A DNA stretch of 64,000 nucleotides from Clostridium niameyense (GTDB lineage: Bacteria > Bacillota > Clostridia > Clostridiales > Clostridiaceae), in assembly GCF_001243045.1 (NCBI RefSeq), contig NZ_LN849007.1, positions 2,074,989-2,138,988 on the forward strand, in the 5' to 3' direction. The position numbers and the translations under genes were made by a program. Shown here piece after piece: positions 56,108 through 64,000 of the stretch. The notes beneath the pieces are model-generated. The model searched no databases. It saw nothing but the letters and a program-made list of their open reading frames with translations, and was not told where the DNA came from. Positions within the stretch are counted from its first letter, which is position 1. Each line of letters starts with the position of its first letter.

Positions 56108-56242
56108 TTATTTTTTTAAACATTTAGGTTCTTTAGGTTGATATGCTCCTATTGCACAAACTGATGCTGATGTAGAATTAGCTACACCTTTTAATACCTT
56201 AGCACTTAATTTTGATAATTTTTTTCCTGTTAAGTTCTTCAT
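56108..56242 (-). CDS. agrD: AgrD-like autoinducing-peptide precursor
   Basis: This 44-codon gene was too short for routine gene calling. It has GGGGG eight bases before the ATG on the minus strand. The peptide has a basic amphipathic N-terminal part (Lys-rich, about residues 1-20), the core NSTSASVCAIGAY, and a C-terminal tail QPKEPKCLKK resembling the YQPKxP tail of clostridial AgrD proteins. The likely signal is a thiolactone ring from Cys29 to about Ala33 with a short N-terminal tail; processing is inferred by analogy. A second Cys (41) lies in the discarded tail. It follows agrB by 90 bases and precedes a kinase gene. Confidence 0.88.
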   Translation of the reverse strand: MKNLTGKKLSKLSAKVLKGVANSTSASVCAIGAYQPKEPKCLKK

Positions 56243-56331
56243 TATTTATTCCCCCTGATTAATAATATTATTATATATGTGTACATTGATTTTTTAATTG
56301 TTATAAATTAAAAATCAATGGACAAATCAAA

Positions 56332-56985
56332 TTATATTTTTATTACTTTCTCCAATAATTTATCAAATTTCTTTACAAATATGTGACCCTTTGATGTAAG
56401 TGTAAAACTTTGCCACAATAATCCCACATATATACAATTTATAAAATTTAATATAAAATTATTTTTACTTTTATAATAAATTCCTAACAGTATTAACACA
56501 ATTAAAGTAGATACACTAATTATTACTTTGGAATATCTTTTAAACTTTTCTTTTTGATGTACATCTTCTATAGGTTTTTGTATACTATCTACTGGAGCAT
56601 ACTTATTTACTAAATAAAAGCATAAAATTAAACTTATTAATGATGCTGTACAAATGAAAACATAACTAAAATTACAAAAAATCTTTTTTATTATAATAGC
56701 TAGTCCTACAATTATAACTGTACCTATTACTAAACACCTACCAGGTGAATCAGCATGTACACCTCCTGAATATTTTCTTAATAGACTAACACATATACAT
56801 ATAATAATTGATTCTAAAAATACATTAAAAATTGCACCAAATATTATAATAGATAAGATACAAGATAAAGTATGTATCAATACAAATGTCCCATAAATAA
56901 TAACTTCTTTAGAGTCTTCATCTAATTTTAAGCTTTCTGTAATTTTATTTCCTACCTTATCAGATATAACTTCTATTAAATACAT
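56332..56985 (-). CDS. agrB: AgrB-family peptide-processing protease
   Basis: The 217-residue membrane protein has about six helices. The catalytic pair of AgrB is present at His77 and Cys84 in GGVHADSPGRC, the same positions as in staphylococcal AgrB. It cleaves AgrD, forms the thiolactone and helps export it. The start overlaps the end of the preceding small membrane protein gene by 10 bases, so the two are translationally coupled. agrD follows. This gene set differs from the classical agrBDCA order because the sensor domain and kinase are separate. Confidence 0.94.
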   Translation of the reverse strand: MYLIEVISDKVGNKITESLKLDEDSKEVIIYGTFVLIHTLSCILSIIIFGAIFNVFLESIIICICVSLLRKYSGGVHADSPGRCLVIGTVIIVGLAIIIKKIFCNFSYVFICTASLISLILCFYLVNKYAPVDSIQKPIEDVHQKEKFKRYSKVIISVSTLIVLILLGIYYKSKNNFILNFINCIYVGLLWQSFTLTSKGHIFVKKFDKLLEKVIKI

Positions 56986-57449
56986 TTATCCTTACCCCTT
57001 AATGATTTATTAACAAGTTTATACACAACTAAAACAATAAATAAAAGTAAAATCAATGATGGCATAAAATATTCTACTCTTTTTAAAGGAGAATTCATTG
57101 AAATCTCAATATTTATTTTCAAAAAATTTTTTAAGAAAAATAAATTTCCTAATTCACACAAGGCTAAGGTTGTCATAGATATTAATCCACATCCTATAGA
57201 CTTTTGAATACTAAGTCTATTAATTAATATACATAATAATATAAGCACCATAGTATTAAGAATAAAGTGTATTCCAAAATGAATAGGTAAAAATCTTATC
57301 AAATATATACTAATTGAAAATAAACAGCTAGATATAATATATTTACTTCTATAAAATTCTTCTCCAGACATAATATAAATTAAAAAAACAATCAGAAACG
57401 ACTCAGGTACAACTCTCAAAAATAATTCTAAAAATGATATTTTTAGCAT
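56976..57449 (-). CDS. Small AgrC-sensor-like membrane protein
   Basis: The protein of 157 residues consists of five or six membrane helices with no kinase domain. It shares LPIHFGIHFI near residue 55 and SPLKRVEYF...PSLILLL near the end with the 153-residue protein at 59771-60232. In my recollection the N-terminal sensor domain of clostridial AgrC looks similar; this is not searched. The start at 57449 follows AAAGGAG; the longer frame begins inside the promoter (TTGACT at 57495-57500). It starts the agr operon. It may be a free-standing receptor half that signals through the nearby kinase, or a modulator. Confidence 0.75.
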   Translation of the reverse strand: MLKISFLELFLRVVPESFLIVFLIYIMSGEEFYRSKYIISSCLFSISIYLIRFLPIHFGIHFILNTMVLILLCILINRLSIQKSIGCGLISMTTLALCELGNLFFLKNFLKINIEISMNSPLKRVEYFMPSLILLLFIVLVVYKLVNKSLRGKDKCI

Positions 57450-57470
57450 ATATAATTTCTCCTTTGTTTT

Positions 57471-57500
57471 ATTATAATATATTTTTACCAATAAAGTCAA
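57471..57500 (-). promoter_or_regulatory. Consensus promoter of the agr operon
   Basis: On the minus strand TTGACT (57500-57495) and TATAAT (57476-57471) are separated by 18 bases, about 22 bases before the start codon region. This near-consensus sigma-A promoter argues for strong constitutive expression of the agr unit and supports the start at 57449. Confidence 0.75.
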
Positions 57501-57763
57501 TAAAAGTAATTTATATTATATTTTTCTATAAAATGTATTATTTTAAACAACCAAACCAATTTATATAATATAATTCATAATAAATGTTGTTATTTTGCTC
57601 AAAAATTACAAGTATTATTTTTTATACCTTTTTTATCTATTTTATCATAATATAAGTAATTAATACAAATTTTCTAAAATAATTAATTTTGCTTTAGAAA
57701 ATAATTTATTAATTAAATTAAAAATTATGTATAAATATTTATATTAAAATACTAATTATAGAA
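57501..57763. other. A+T-rich spacer between the two kinase units
   Basis: I see no gene here beyond the agr promoter and the following terminator. I looked for a second agrD and found none. Confidence 0.4.
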
Positions 57764-57810
57764 AAAGACCATATCAAAATTATTAAAAAAATAATTTTGA
57801 TATGGTCTTT
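57764..57810 (-). terminator. Strong terminator of the second kinase gene
   Basis: Twenty-one-base perfect arms (AAAGACCATATC... with ...GATATGGTCTTT) abut the stop codon of the kinase at 57811. It separates the kinase unit from the agr promoter. Confidence 0.88.
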
Positions 57811-59676
57811 CTAATTTTTTTTCAAATTATGATTTAAATATATATCCGAAAATTCTATGTTTACACTTTCTATATATGTTTTATAATCATATTCTTCAAT
57901 ATAATTGTTGTTTTCTATCTTTTTAACAGGAATATTTATAGTAAATTTAGTACCCTCATTAACTTTGCTTGTGACACTTATACTTCCATCATGCATTTCT
58001 ACAAAAGATTTTACAATATATAATCCTATTCCACTACCTTCTCTGTTTCTATTGAAAGTCTTGTCTACTTGAGAAAATCTTTCAAATATTTTCCCTATTT
58101 TCTTCTCGGGTATACCCGTACCGGTATCTTTCACAGAAATTATAATGTTATCTCCAGCATCTTTAATGTTTACATATATATTTCCTCCTGGATTAGTAAA
58201 CTTTATAGCATTAGATAATAGGTTAAGAAGTATTCTCTCCATCTTATCTCCGTCAAAACACATTACCTTTTCTTCTACATCCGTATCAAAGATTAAATTT
58301 AGCCCTTGTCTTTCAACATATGGAGCCACAGATAGAGTAACATCTTCAATGAAGCTTATACTATTATAGTTCTTTTTATTTAATTTTAAAAAACCTGCAT
58401 CTAGTTTACTTATATCCAATAAATTATTAATCAGTCTCATAAGTCTATAACAATTTTGTCTCATCATATCCAAATATTTATGTTTTTTTTCTAAAAATTT
58501 GTTTATATCATTAACATCATAAGAATCTAATAACTGAACTGCTGAAAATATAACATTTAAAGGTGTTTTTAACTCATGAGATATATTGGCTAAAAACTCT
58601 GTAATTAGTTTATTAAATGCTCTACTTTCATTTAATAATTCTATATTTTTTTGTACATCTCTTTTTAATATTTCAACTTTTTTTTCTGAGGTAATATCAC
58701 TTAATATAGTTAATATAGTTGGTTTTCCCTCATATATAAAATAAGTTGATGTACTTCTTGTAAGTATACTCTCTTCTTTTGCATTTATTATTTCTTGTTC
58801 AAAATGTATTAATGTAGATCTATTTGTATATATATCATTTAACTTTTTTCTCATAATATTTTTTTTATCCTTAGGCACAAAATCTAATACAGATTTATGT
58901 CCTAATTCGTCAATTTTTTCTACACCTAATAATTTTGCTGCACCTTCATTAGCAAAAATTAATTTATTTTGTCTATGAATTAAAATTGCATCTCTTGAAT
59001 TTTCTATAAGCAAATTATAGCATTCTTCATTCTTTAAAAGTATTTCTTCTATATATCTTCTTTCTTTATCTTTTTCACTTAATTCATCAGTTAATAATTT
59101 AAGTTTTCTCTCCTTTTCATCTAAATTTTGTCGACCTATTTTAACATAATATCCTAAAGGCCAAGCTGTTAAAATAAACACCCCAACCATTATCAAATCA
59201 TTTTCAAACTGCTCATTAACACCTATATTACATCCAAATATTAAATCTATAGATAATATTATTACTGAGGAAATTATTGAAACAATCATTCCTTGCCTCA
59301 TACCTGATTGTATTGTAGACGTGATAATTACAAATAAAAATAAAAATTTATATTGGCTATTACAATCACCTGAAAATATAATCAAAATAGAAAATATAAC
59401 TATGAATACAGTATTGTCTATTATCTGTATTTTTTTATTGTATCTATTTTTACAAATTTTAACTGAATATGATATCCATAAGAAATAAATCAATATAGTA
59501 ACAACAACTAATACACTAAGTGTACGAACATTAAGTCCTAATTTAATACAACTAAGTATCTTTCTTGAATATAAAATATTATAAACAACAATACTACAAA
59601 AAAATAAAGAGCATAATCTTACAGAAGATATTATGTCATTTATATCATTTTCCAACTTATTTATATATTGTTTCAT
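57811..59676 (-). CDS. Hybrid-membrane PAS histidine kinase, second copy
   Basis: The 621-residue kinase has the same length, membrane domain, PAS domain and HisKA/HATPase domains as the kinase at 54168-56033. Long stretches such as the H box FLANISHELKTPLNVIFS are identical, so the two are recent paralogues. The ATP lid reads DTGTGIPEKK where the other has DTGIGIPEKE. It is preceded by the 153-residue AgrC-sensor-like gene at 59771 and followed by a strong terminator. It has no agrB or agrD of its own. Confidence 0.92.
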   Translation of the reverse strand: MKQYINKLENDINDIISSVRLCSLFFCSIVVYNILYSRKILSCIKLGLNVRTLSVLVVVTILIYFLWISYSVKICKNRYNKKIQIIDNTVFIVIFSILIIFSGDCNSQYKFLFLFVIITSTIQSGMRQGMIVSIISSVIILSIDLIFGCNIGVNEQFENDLIMVGVFILTAWPLGYYVKIGRQNLDEKERKLKLLTDELSEKDKERRYIEEILLKNEECYNLLIENSRDAILIHRQNKLIFANEGAAKLLGVEKIDELGHKSVLDFVPKDKKNIMRKKLNDIYTNRSTLIHFEQEIINAKEESILTRSTSTYFIYEGKPTILTILSDITSEKKVEILKRDVQKNIELLNESRAFNKLITEFLANISHELKTPLNVIFSAVQLLDSYDVNDINKFLEKKHKYLDMMRQNCYRLMRLINNLLDISKLDAGFLKLNKKNYNSISFIEDVTLSVAPYVERQGLNLIFDTDVEEKVMCFDGDKMERILLNLLSNAIKFTNPGGNIYVNIKDAGDNIIISVKDTGTGIPEKKIGKIFERFSQVDKTFNRNREGSGIGLYIVKSFVEMHDGSISVTSKVNEGTKFTINIPVKKIENNNYIEEYDYKTYIESVNIEFSDIYLNHNLKKN

Positions 59677-59770
59677 ATATCAATCACATCCATTAAGATT
59701 TTTTTATTATGTAATATACTTTAATGTCATTTACTTTTAATAAATAATATATTATCTAAATAAAATATTT

Positions 59771-60232
59771 TTAATTAAATCTTTGATGCTCACTTACATA
59801 CTTTCTAATTAATAAAACAACAATTAATAATAAAATCAAAGAAGGACTAAAACATATAAGTTTTGTGTATGAGGACGAAAATACAAAGCCTATATCTAGC
59901 TTTAATATATATTCTAATATGAACAAATTTATCCACTCACACACAGATAAGAGCATCATACTTGCCATAGAATATGCTATGGCCTTATTAATAGGAATTT
60001 TATTTATTAATATACTTATAAATATAATAACTATAATATTTATAATAAAATGAATTCCAAAGTGTATAGGTAAAATTCTAACTAGAAAGATCAATATTGA
60101 TGTAATTAAGCAACTTGCAATATACCTCGCTTTATTTATCTTAATTTTTGAAAGACTATTAATTAATAAAAAAATTATAAGTGTTTCAGGTATCATTCTA
60201 AAAATCAATATTGGGAAATGTACTTTTAACAT
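59771..60232 (-). CDS. Small AgrC-sensor-like membrane protein, second copy
   Basis: The 153-residue protein has five or six membrane helices, the shared LPIHFGIHFI motif near residue 54, and no kinase domain. It is related to the product of 56976-57449 and precedes a kinase by 94 bases, giving the same small-protein/kinase order without agrBD. No AgrD-like ORF was seen in the 94-base gap or the 270 bases upstream. The start follows AAAGGAG at the same spacing as in its paralogue. Confidence 0.78.
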   Translation of the reverse strand: MLKVHFPILIFRMIPETLIIFLLINSLSKIKINKARYIASCLITSILIFLVRILPIHFGIHFIINIIVIIFISILINKIPINKAIAYSMASMMLLSVCEWINLFILEYILKLDIGFVFSSSYTKLICFSPSLILLLIVVLLIRKYVSEHQRFN

Positions 60233-60432
60233 ATATTTTCTCCTTTGTTACTTTTTAATTATTACTTTCAATGCAATTATACTATTAAGCTAAACAAAAT
60301 AAAATACTTATTATCAAATTTTATCAAAAATTAACTAAATATAGTGATTTATGTTATATATAATTCTACAATATAACATTGAATTTTGAAAATATATGTT
60401 TATAATTTAAATTTTATATAAATATGCCCATA

Positions 60433-60476
60433 AAATTAACCTTCAAGTATATTACTTATATACCGAAGGTTAATTT
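60433..60476 (-). terminator. Terminator of the acetyltransferase gene
   Basis: The perfect 12-base arms AAATTAACCTTC and GAAGGTTAATTT with a 20-base loop lie about 30 bases after the GNAT stop codon. Confidence 0.75.
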
Positions 60477-60506
60477 ATGTTTTAAGCAGTATTAAATTAG
60501 AATAAT

Positions 60507-61016
60507 TTATGCTACTAATTTTAAGAATTTATTTATAGAAATAGAATATTCCATTTCCTTTGCTAATTCTTTATTTTCTGTAAAACCAACCCTTTTAAAT
60601 GCTCTTTTTGATCGTTTATTATTAAAATTAATTTTTGCAATTACTTCATCAACTCTCCACTCGAAAAAAGCATGCTTTAATCCTTCTAATATAGCATTAG
60701 TTCCTAAACCTCTTCCCCACTTTTCTTTGTCTCCTATTACTATTACTATTTCTGCATAATTATTTTTTGGTATAAGTCTTAAAAATCCCACAGTTTCTTT
60801 TTCTTTTGTCGTTATCATAAAAAAGCTTCCATTTTGATTAAACAAATGTGTAAGGATAGGCATATTAACCCTATACATTACATCCTTAATGCTCTTTCCA
60901 GCATTTTGCCTTTCATTTAAATATTGTGTTACCTCGGTATCCTCTAACCAATCAACAATTTTTAAAGCATCATCTCTAAATACTTCCTGACGCAGTCGTA
61001 CAATATTATCTTTCAT
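60507..61016 (-). CDS. GNAT-family N-acetyltransferase (RimJ-like)
   Basis: The protein of 169 residues has the GNAT fold with the acetyl-CoA pyrophosphate loop at DKEKWGRGLGTNAI (about residues 103-116) and NNKRSKRAFKRVGF at the family's fourth motif. It resembles ribosomal-protein or small-molecule acetyltransferases. The start at 61016 follows AAGGAGG; a longer frame lacks a site. The gene stands alone. Substrate unknown. Confidence 0.88.
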   Translation of the reverse strand: MKDNIVRLRQEVFRDDALKIVDWLEDTEVTQYLNERQNAGKSIKDVMYRVNMPILTHLFNQNGSFFMITTKEKETVGFLRLIPKNNYAEIVIVIGDKEKWGRGLGTNAILEGLKHAFFEWRVDEVIAKINFNNKRSKRAFKRVGFTENKELAKEMEYSISINKFLKLVA

Positions 61017-61260
61017 TAGTGAATCCTCCTTAACATTATAAAAAAACCTATTACTGTCCACAAATCATTGAACAATAATAGGGTTATGTTAATCGTTGTT
61101 AATTGTACCAGTATAAACTATTAAATTCAAATACTGTATTTTAAGTTTAATTACAGTTGTATAAAGATACCGATAGAAACTTTGATATACCTCATTTTTA
61201 TTATGTATTTCGCCTTATTCTTGAATTTATATATAAATAAAAACAAAATACCCGTATAAT
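61017..61260. other. Spacer with GNAT promoter
   Basis: This A+T-rich stretch should carry the promoter of the acetyltransferase gene. I recognise no gene or specific site. Confidence 0.35.
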
Positions 61261-61300
61261 AAAAAGCTGGATAGATTTTTAATGTACTTACCAGCCTTTT
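61261..61300 (-). terminator. Possible terminator of the DUF1846 gene
   Basis: AAAAAGCTGG pairs with CCAGCCTTTT across a 20-base loop, 34 bases after the stop codon. A T run follows on the minus strand. Confidence 0.55.
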
Positions 61301-61334
61301 ATACACTATATATTATATGTTAAATATTTAATTA

Positions 61335-62858
61335 TTAATTGTTATAATAAAGATTTTCTGAAGGATACTCAGCCTCGCAAGTTATATCTATTCCAAGTTT
61401 TCTAAATGTCTGTTCATCATTAGTGCTTAAAATTACTGTAGAATGTGCTTGGCATCCTTTTAATTCTGATAATTTTTCTATAGCAACTTGAGCCATTGGA
61501 TTAGTAGCTGCACATATGCTAAGTGCAATTAATATTTCTTCACAACTTAAAGCTGGATTTTTATTTCCTAATGTTTTTGATTTTAAATTTATAATAGGTT
61601 CTAATATAACTGGTGAAATAAGATGAATATCATCATTAATACTTGCAAAATATTTTACTGCATTTAATATTACAGCTGCTGTTGCATGCATAGTATTTGA
61701 ACCTTTACCTGTAATTATTGTTCCATCTTGTAATTCCATTGCTACTGCTGGACAAATTTCGTTTTTATTAGCCATTTGTTTTAATTTTGCTGAACGTTCT
61801 CTTGCTGGAATAACAACTTTTCTATCTTCTTCCTTTAGGTTAAGTTCTTCCATTATAAGTTTAACTCTTTGGAAGGTTTCCTTATCTACATATCCCTTTT
61901 TATACTCACAAGCTGTTTTAAAACATCTTCTTATTATCTCTTGCTTAGATGCTTCTTTTACAACGTCATCATTAATTATTCCAAATCCAACTCTATTAAC
62001 TCCCATATCTGTTGGGGATTTATACACAGCTTCTTCCCCTGTTATTTTTTCTATTATTCTTTTAAGTACAGGGAACGTTTCAATATCTCGATTATAATTT
62101 ACTGCTATTTTATTATACTCATCAAAATGGAAAGAGTCTATCATATTTACGTCTTTAAGATCTGCTGTTGCAGCTTCATAAGCTATATTTAAAGGATGTT
62201 TTAATGGTACATTCCATACTGGGAAAGTTTCAAACTTTGAATATCCTGCAACCTTACCCCTTTTATATTCATGATAAAGTTGGCTAAGACAAGTTGCAAG
62301 TTTTCCACTCCCTGGTCCTGGTGCCGTTACTACAACAATAGGTTTGCTTGTTTCAATATATGGATTTTTTCCGTATCCTTCATCACTTACAATAGTATCT
62401 ACATCTGTTGGATATCCTTTAGTGGCTCTATGCTTGTATACTTTTATTCCTCTTCTTTCAAGCTTATTTATAAATACTGTAGTAGCTGGTTGTCCATCAT
62501 ATCTAGTAATTACTACACTATTTACATCAAGATCATAAGCTCTTAAATCATCAATTAATCTTAAAACTTCTAAATCATAAGTAATGCCGAAATCTCCTCT
62601 AATTTTGTTTCTTTCTATATCCCCTGCATATACACAAATAACTATTTCTACCTTTTCTCTTAGTTTATGTAATAATTTTATTTTAGCATTTTCATCGAAA
62701 CCAGGTAAAACTCTTTTAGCATGAAGATCAAATAAAAGTTTTCCACCAAATTCTAGATACAACTTATCATAATTATTAACTCTTTCTAAAATATACTTTG
62801 ATTGTTCTTCTAAATATTTTTTGTGGTCAAATCCCTTTTTCATTTTTTTACTCCTCAC
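61335..62858 (-). CDS. DUF1846 family protein
   Basis: The 507-residue cytoplasmic protein fits the full-length DUF1846 family by [15 protein letters not shown] at the start and the P-loop-like [17 protein letters not shown] (about residues 175-191). A FHFDEYNK stretch and the C-terminal half with [17 protein letters not shown] are further hallmarks. The family is widespread in Firmicutes. Its function is unknown to me; the P-loop-like stretch suggests phosphate or nucleotide contact but is not proof. The start follows GAGGAG. The gene stands alone. Confidence 0.9.
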   Translation of the reverse strand: MRSKKMKKGFDHKKYLEEQSKYILERVNNYDKLYLEFGGKLLFDLHAKRVLPGFDENAKIKLLHKLREKVEIVICVYAGDIERNKIRGDFGITYDLEVLRLIDDLRAYDLDVNSVVITRYDGQPATTVFINKLERRGIKVYKHRATKGYPTDVDTIVSDEGYGKNPYIETSKPIVVVTAPGPGSGKLATCLSQLYHEYKRGKVAGYSKFETFPVWNVPLKHPLNIAYEAATADLKDVNMIDSFHFDEYNKIAVNYNRDIETFPVLKRIIEKITGEEAVYKSPTDMGVNRVGFGIINDDVVKEASKQEIIRRCFKTACEYKKGYVDKETFQRVKLIMEELNLKEEDRKVVIPARERSAKLKQMANKNEICPAVAMELQDGTIITGKGSNTMHATAAVILNAVKYFASINDDIHLISPVILEPIINLKSKTLGNKNPALSCEEILIALSICAATNPMAQVAIEKLSELKGCQAHSTVILSTNDEQTFRKLGIDITCEAEYPSENLYYNN

Positions 62859-63094
62859 TATGTAAAATCATTATTATTATGCCCTTATGCTCTTTAAACC
62901 GTCCTCTATAAATTTAATTATACAATTTTTTATTATTACATAATTTCATCTCAAAGTAAACATAACTTAAATTTATATTATAAGAATAAATATTGTATTA
63001 ACCTATATATATACTTTTTACTACTGAAAATCTTAGTTTTTCTTTAGAAGGAGGCAAATTCCCCTATCATAAAAAATTTTCCTACATATTATAT
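62859..63094. other. A+T-rich spacer before the larA pseudogene
   Basis: A plausible ribosome binding site AGAAGGAGG (about 63044-63055) lies about 40 bases before the present larA start codon. This fits an original start that has been lost by mutation. Confidence 0.35.
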
Positions 63095-63807
63095 ATGTAT
63101 TTTTTTACTGCAAAATATTATACACATAAAGAAACTATAAATGCTAAAGTAGATGATAAAAATTAGTTGAAATCCTTTAGTCTAAGGCAACTACTTATAA
63201 AACCAATCTTGTTCAAAAAGAAATTGTTGAAAAATCCTTAGATAATCCAATTCGCTCCAAAGGATTAGAGGATTTAGTTAAATGAAGAAAAGTGTGATCA
63301 TAATAAGTAGTGACCATACAAGATCTGTAGCAATTAAAATTATAATTCGTATTCAAAAAAATTAGAAAATCAAATTCAAATATAAGTATTAAAATTTTAG
63401 TAGCAACAGGATTTTATAGAATCACATTTTTTGCAGGATTTTCTGGAGAAAGAAAGAGAGTATTACCTGGAATTGTATCAACTACAACCATTCTAGCAAA
63501 TCATTGTTCTGAATTTATATCAGCTCCTCATGCTAGAACAAGTATGTTAAAGGATAATCCAATCCACAAAGATATAGTATGTGCTACTGTAAATCGCTTT
63601 TATAATAAATGGAGTATTAGATGAAAATAAAAAAATTATATATTCTGTTGCACAAGAATACTAGATAAATTTAAAGTAATCATGGTGACCGATATGTGTG
63701 ATCCTGAAATCATAAAAAATATGCATATGAAACATGCTTATACTTTTGAAGGAAAAGATGCTAAAATAGCAGTTATTCCCGATGGATTAGGAGTAATTGT
63801 AATATGA
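63095..63807 (+). pseudogene. larA: Lactate racemase-like (LarA, DUF2088) pseudogene
   Basis: Pieces in several frames match LarA in order. INAKVDDKN is followed by a one-base deletion and a stop; SKATTYKTN with DNPIRSKGLEDLVK ends in a stop; then come ISSDHTR, ILVATGF, AGFSGERKRVLPGI, LANHCSEFISAPHART, DNPIHKDIV, GVLDENKKIIYSVAQE, and a C-terminal KFKVIMVTDMCDPEII up to the final stop at 63805. Segments between ILVATGF and AGFSG, and between SVAQE and KFKV, are missing. LarA is a nickel-pincer enzyme that interconverts D- and L-lactate; this copy cannot be functional. Confidence 0.85.
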
Positions 63808-63819
63808 AAAGTCCCCTTT

Positions 63820-64000
63820 TTATTCTAATATTTTAAATCTGCAGCAAATAGTAAAAACATTTTCTTTAATATCTGCCTTTATATCACCATTAATTTTTTC
63901 TATTAATACTTTTGCGATAGATAGACCAAGTCCTGTACCCTTACCTGAACGAGTTTTATCTGCCATATAAAATCTATCAAAAATATACTCTACATCTTTT
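63820..64000 (-). CDS. Histidine kinase, C-terminal end only (runs off the window)
   Basis: The last 60 codons of a minus-strand frame encode a HATPase end: YIFDRFYMADKTR, then SGKGTGLGLSIAKVLIE (G2 box) and a final CCRFKILE. This is typical of small sensor kinases such as the one at 37142-38047. The rest of the gene lies beyond the right edge. Confidence 0.85.
   Translation of the reverse strand, partial: KDVEYIFDRFYMADKTRSGKGTGLGLSIAKVLIEKINGDIKADIKENVFTICCRFKILE

Noticed and set aside
57501-57763. A second agrD gene for the duplicate kinase unit
   Set aside because: No frame with a Cys-containing core and QPK/EP-type tail was seen here or at 59677-59770.
1-64000. CRISPR arrays, tRNA or rRNA genes, insertion sequences, prophage
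   Set aside because: No regularly spaced short repeats, tRNA-like cloverleafs, rRNA sequence, transposase or phage genes were recognised.

Overview
The window is very A+T-rich, carries Clostridium-type ribosome binding sites, and holds Rnf, CWB2-type S-layer proteins, a clostridial AgrBD system, AdhE with a Rex box and FeoAB with a Fur box. This points to a strictly anaerobic amino-acid-fermenting Clostridium of the C. tetani / C. cochlearium / C. botulinum group I-sporogenes type. The group II intron-like RNA at the stop codon of the S-layer gene resembles the C. tetani intron C.te.I1 (recalled, not searched), so I lean towards the C. tetani lineage. The species call is inference.

Layout. 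1-10.9 kb: two tandem mosaic S-layer genes on the minus strand. The left one runs off the window. Between them lie a group II intron-like RNA that begins 8 nt after the last sense codon of the right copy, a terminator and a small membrane-anchored protein. 11.5-19.7 kb: an energy module with apbE, a NusG-II-domain gene and a Gx-transporter gene on the plus strand, a stand-alone CWB2 wall protein, and the complete rnfCDGEAB operon on the minus strand. 20-27.7 kb: transport genes (sodium:solute symporter, YeiH-type exporter, Na+/H+ antiporter, MATE pump) and a class V aminotransferase. 27.7-38 kb: envelope genes (amidase-domain protein, two polysaccharide deacetylases, TVP38 protein, a two-component system with a lipoprotein and MnmM), then a second two-component system with the remnant of an ABC permease between its genes. 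38-43 kb: an MMPL exporter and a heptad-repeat YhgE-like secreted partner behind a doubled palindromic operator. 44-47.6 kb: feoA-feoA-feoB and two DUF genes, both operons with Fur-box-like sites. 47.7-54 kb: adhE with a perfect Rex box, an Xaa-Pro peptidase with an APC transporter, and a divergent XRE-cupin regulator. 54-60.2 kb: an Agr-type quorum-sensing island with agrB, agrD (a 44-codon gene), two near-duplicate hybrid-membrane histidine kinases and two small proteins resembling a free-standing AgrC sensor domain, with no response regulator. 60.5-64 kb: GNAT acetyltransferase, DUF1846 protein, a decayed lactate racemase (larA) pseudogene and the C-terminal end of another histidine kinase.

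How it works together. ApbE would attach FMN to RnfD and RnfG, and Rnf couples ferredoxin oxidation to ion export and NADH formation. AdhE under Rex control disposes of NADH. The two-component systems, deacetylases, CWB2 proteins and exporters serve the envelope. The most striking item is the ribozyme-like element at the slp stop codon: its inferred EBS1 loop pairs over 8 bp with the end of the coding sequence, so splicing would remove the stop codon and extend the S-layer protein. Domains 5 and 6 were not found by eye inside the window.
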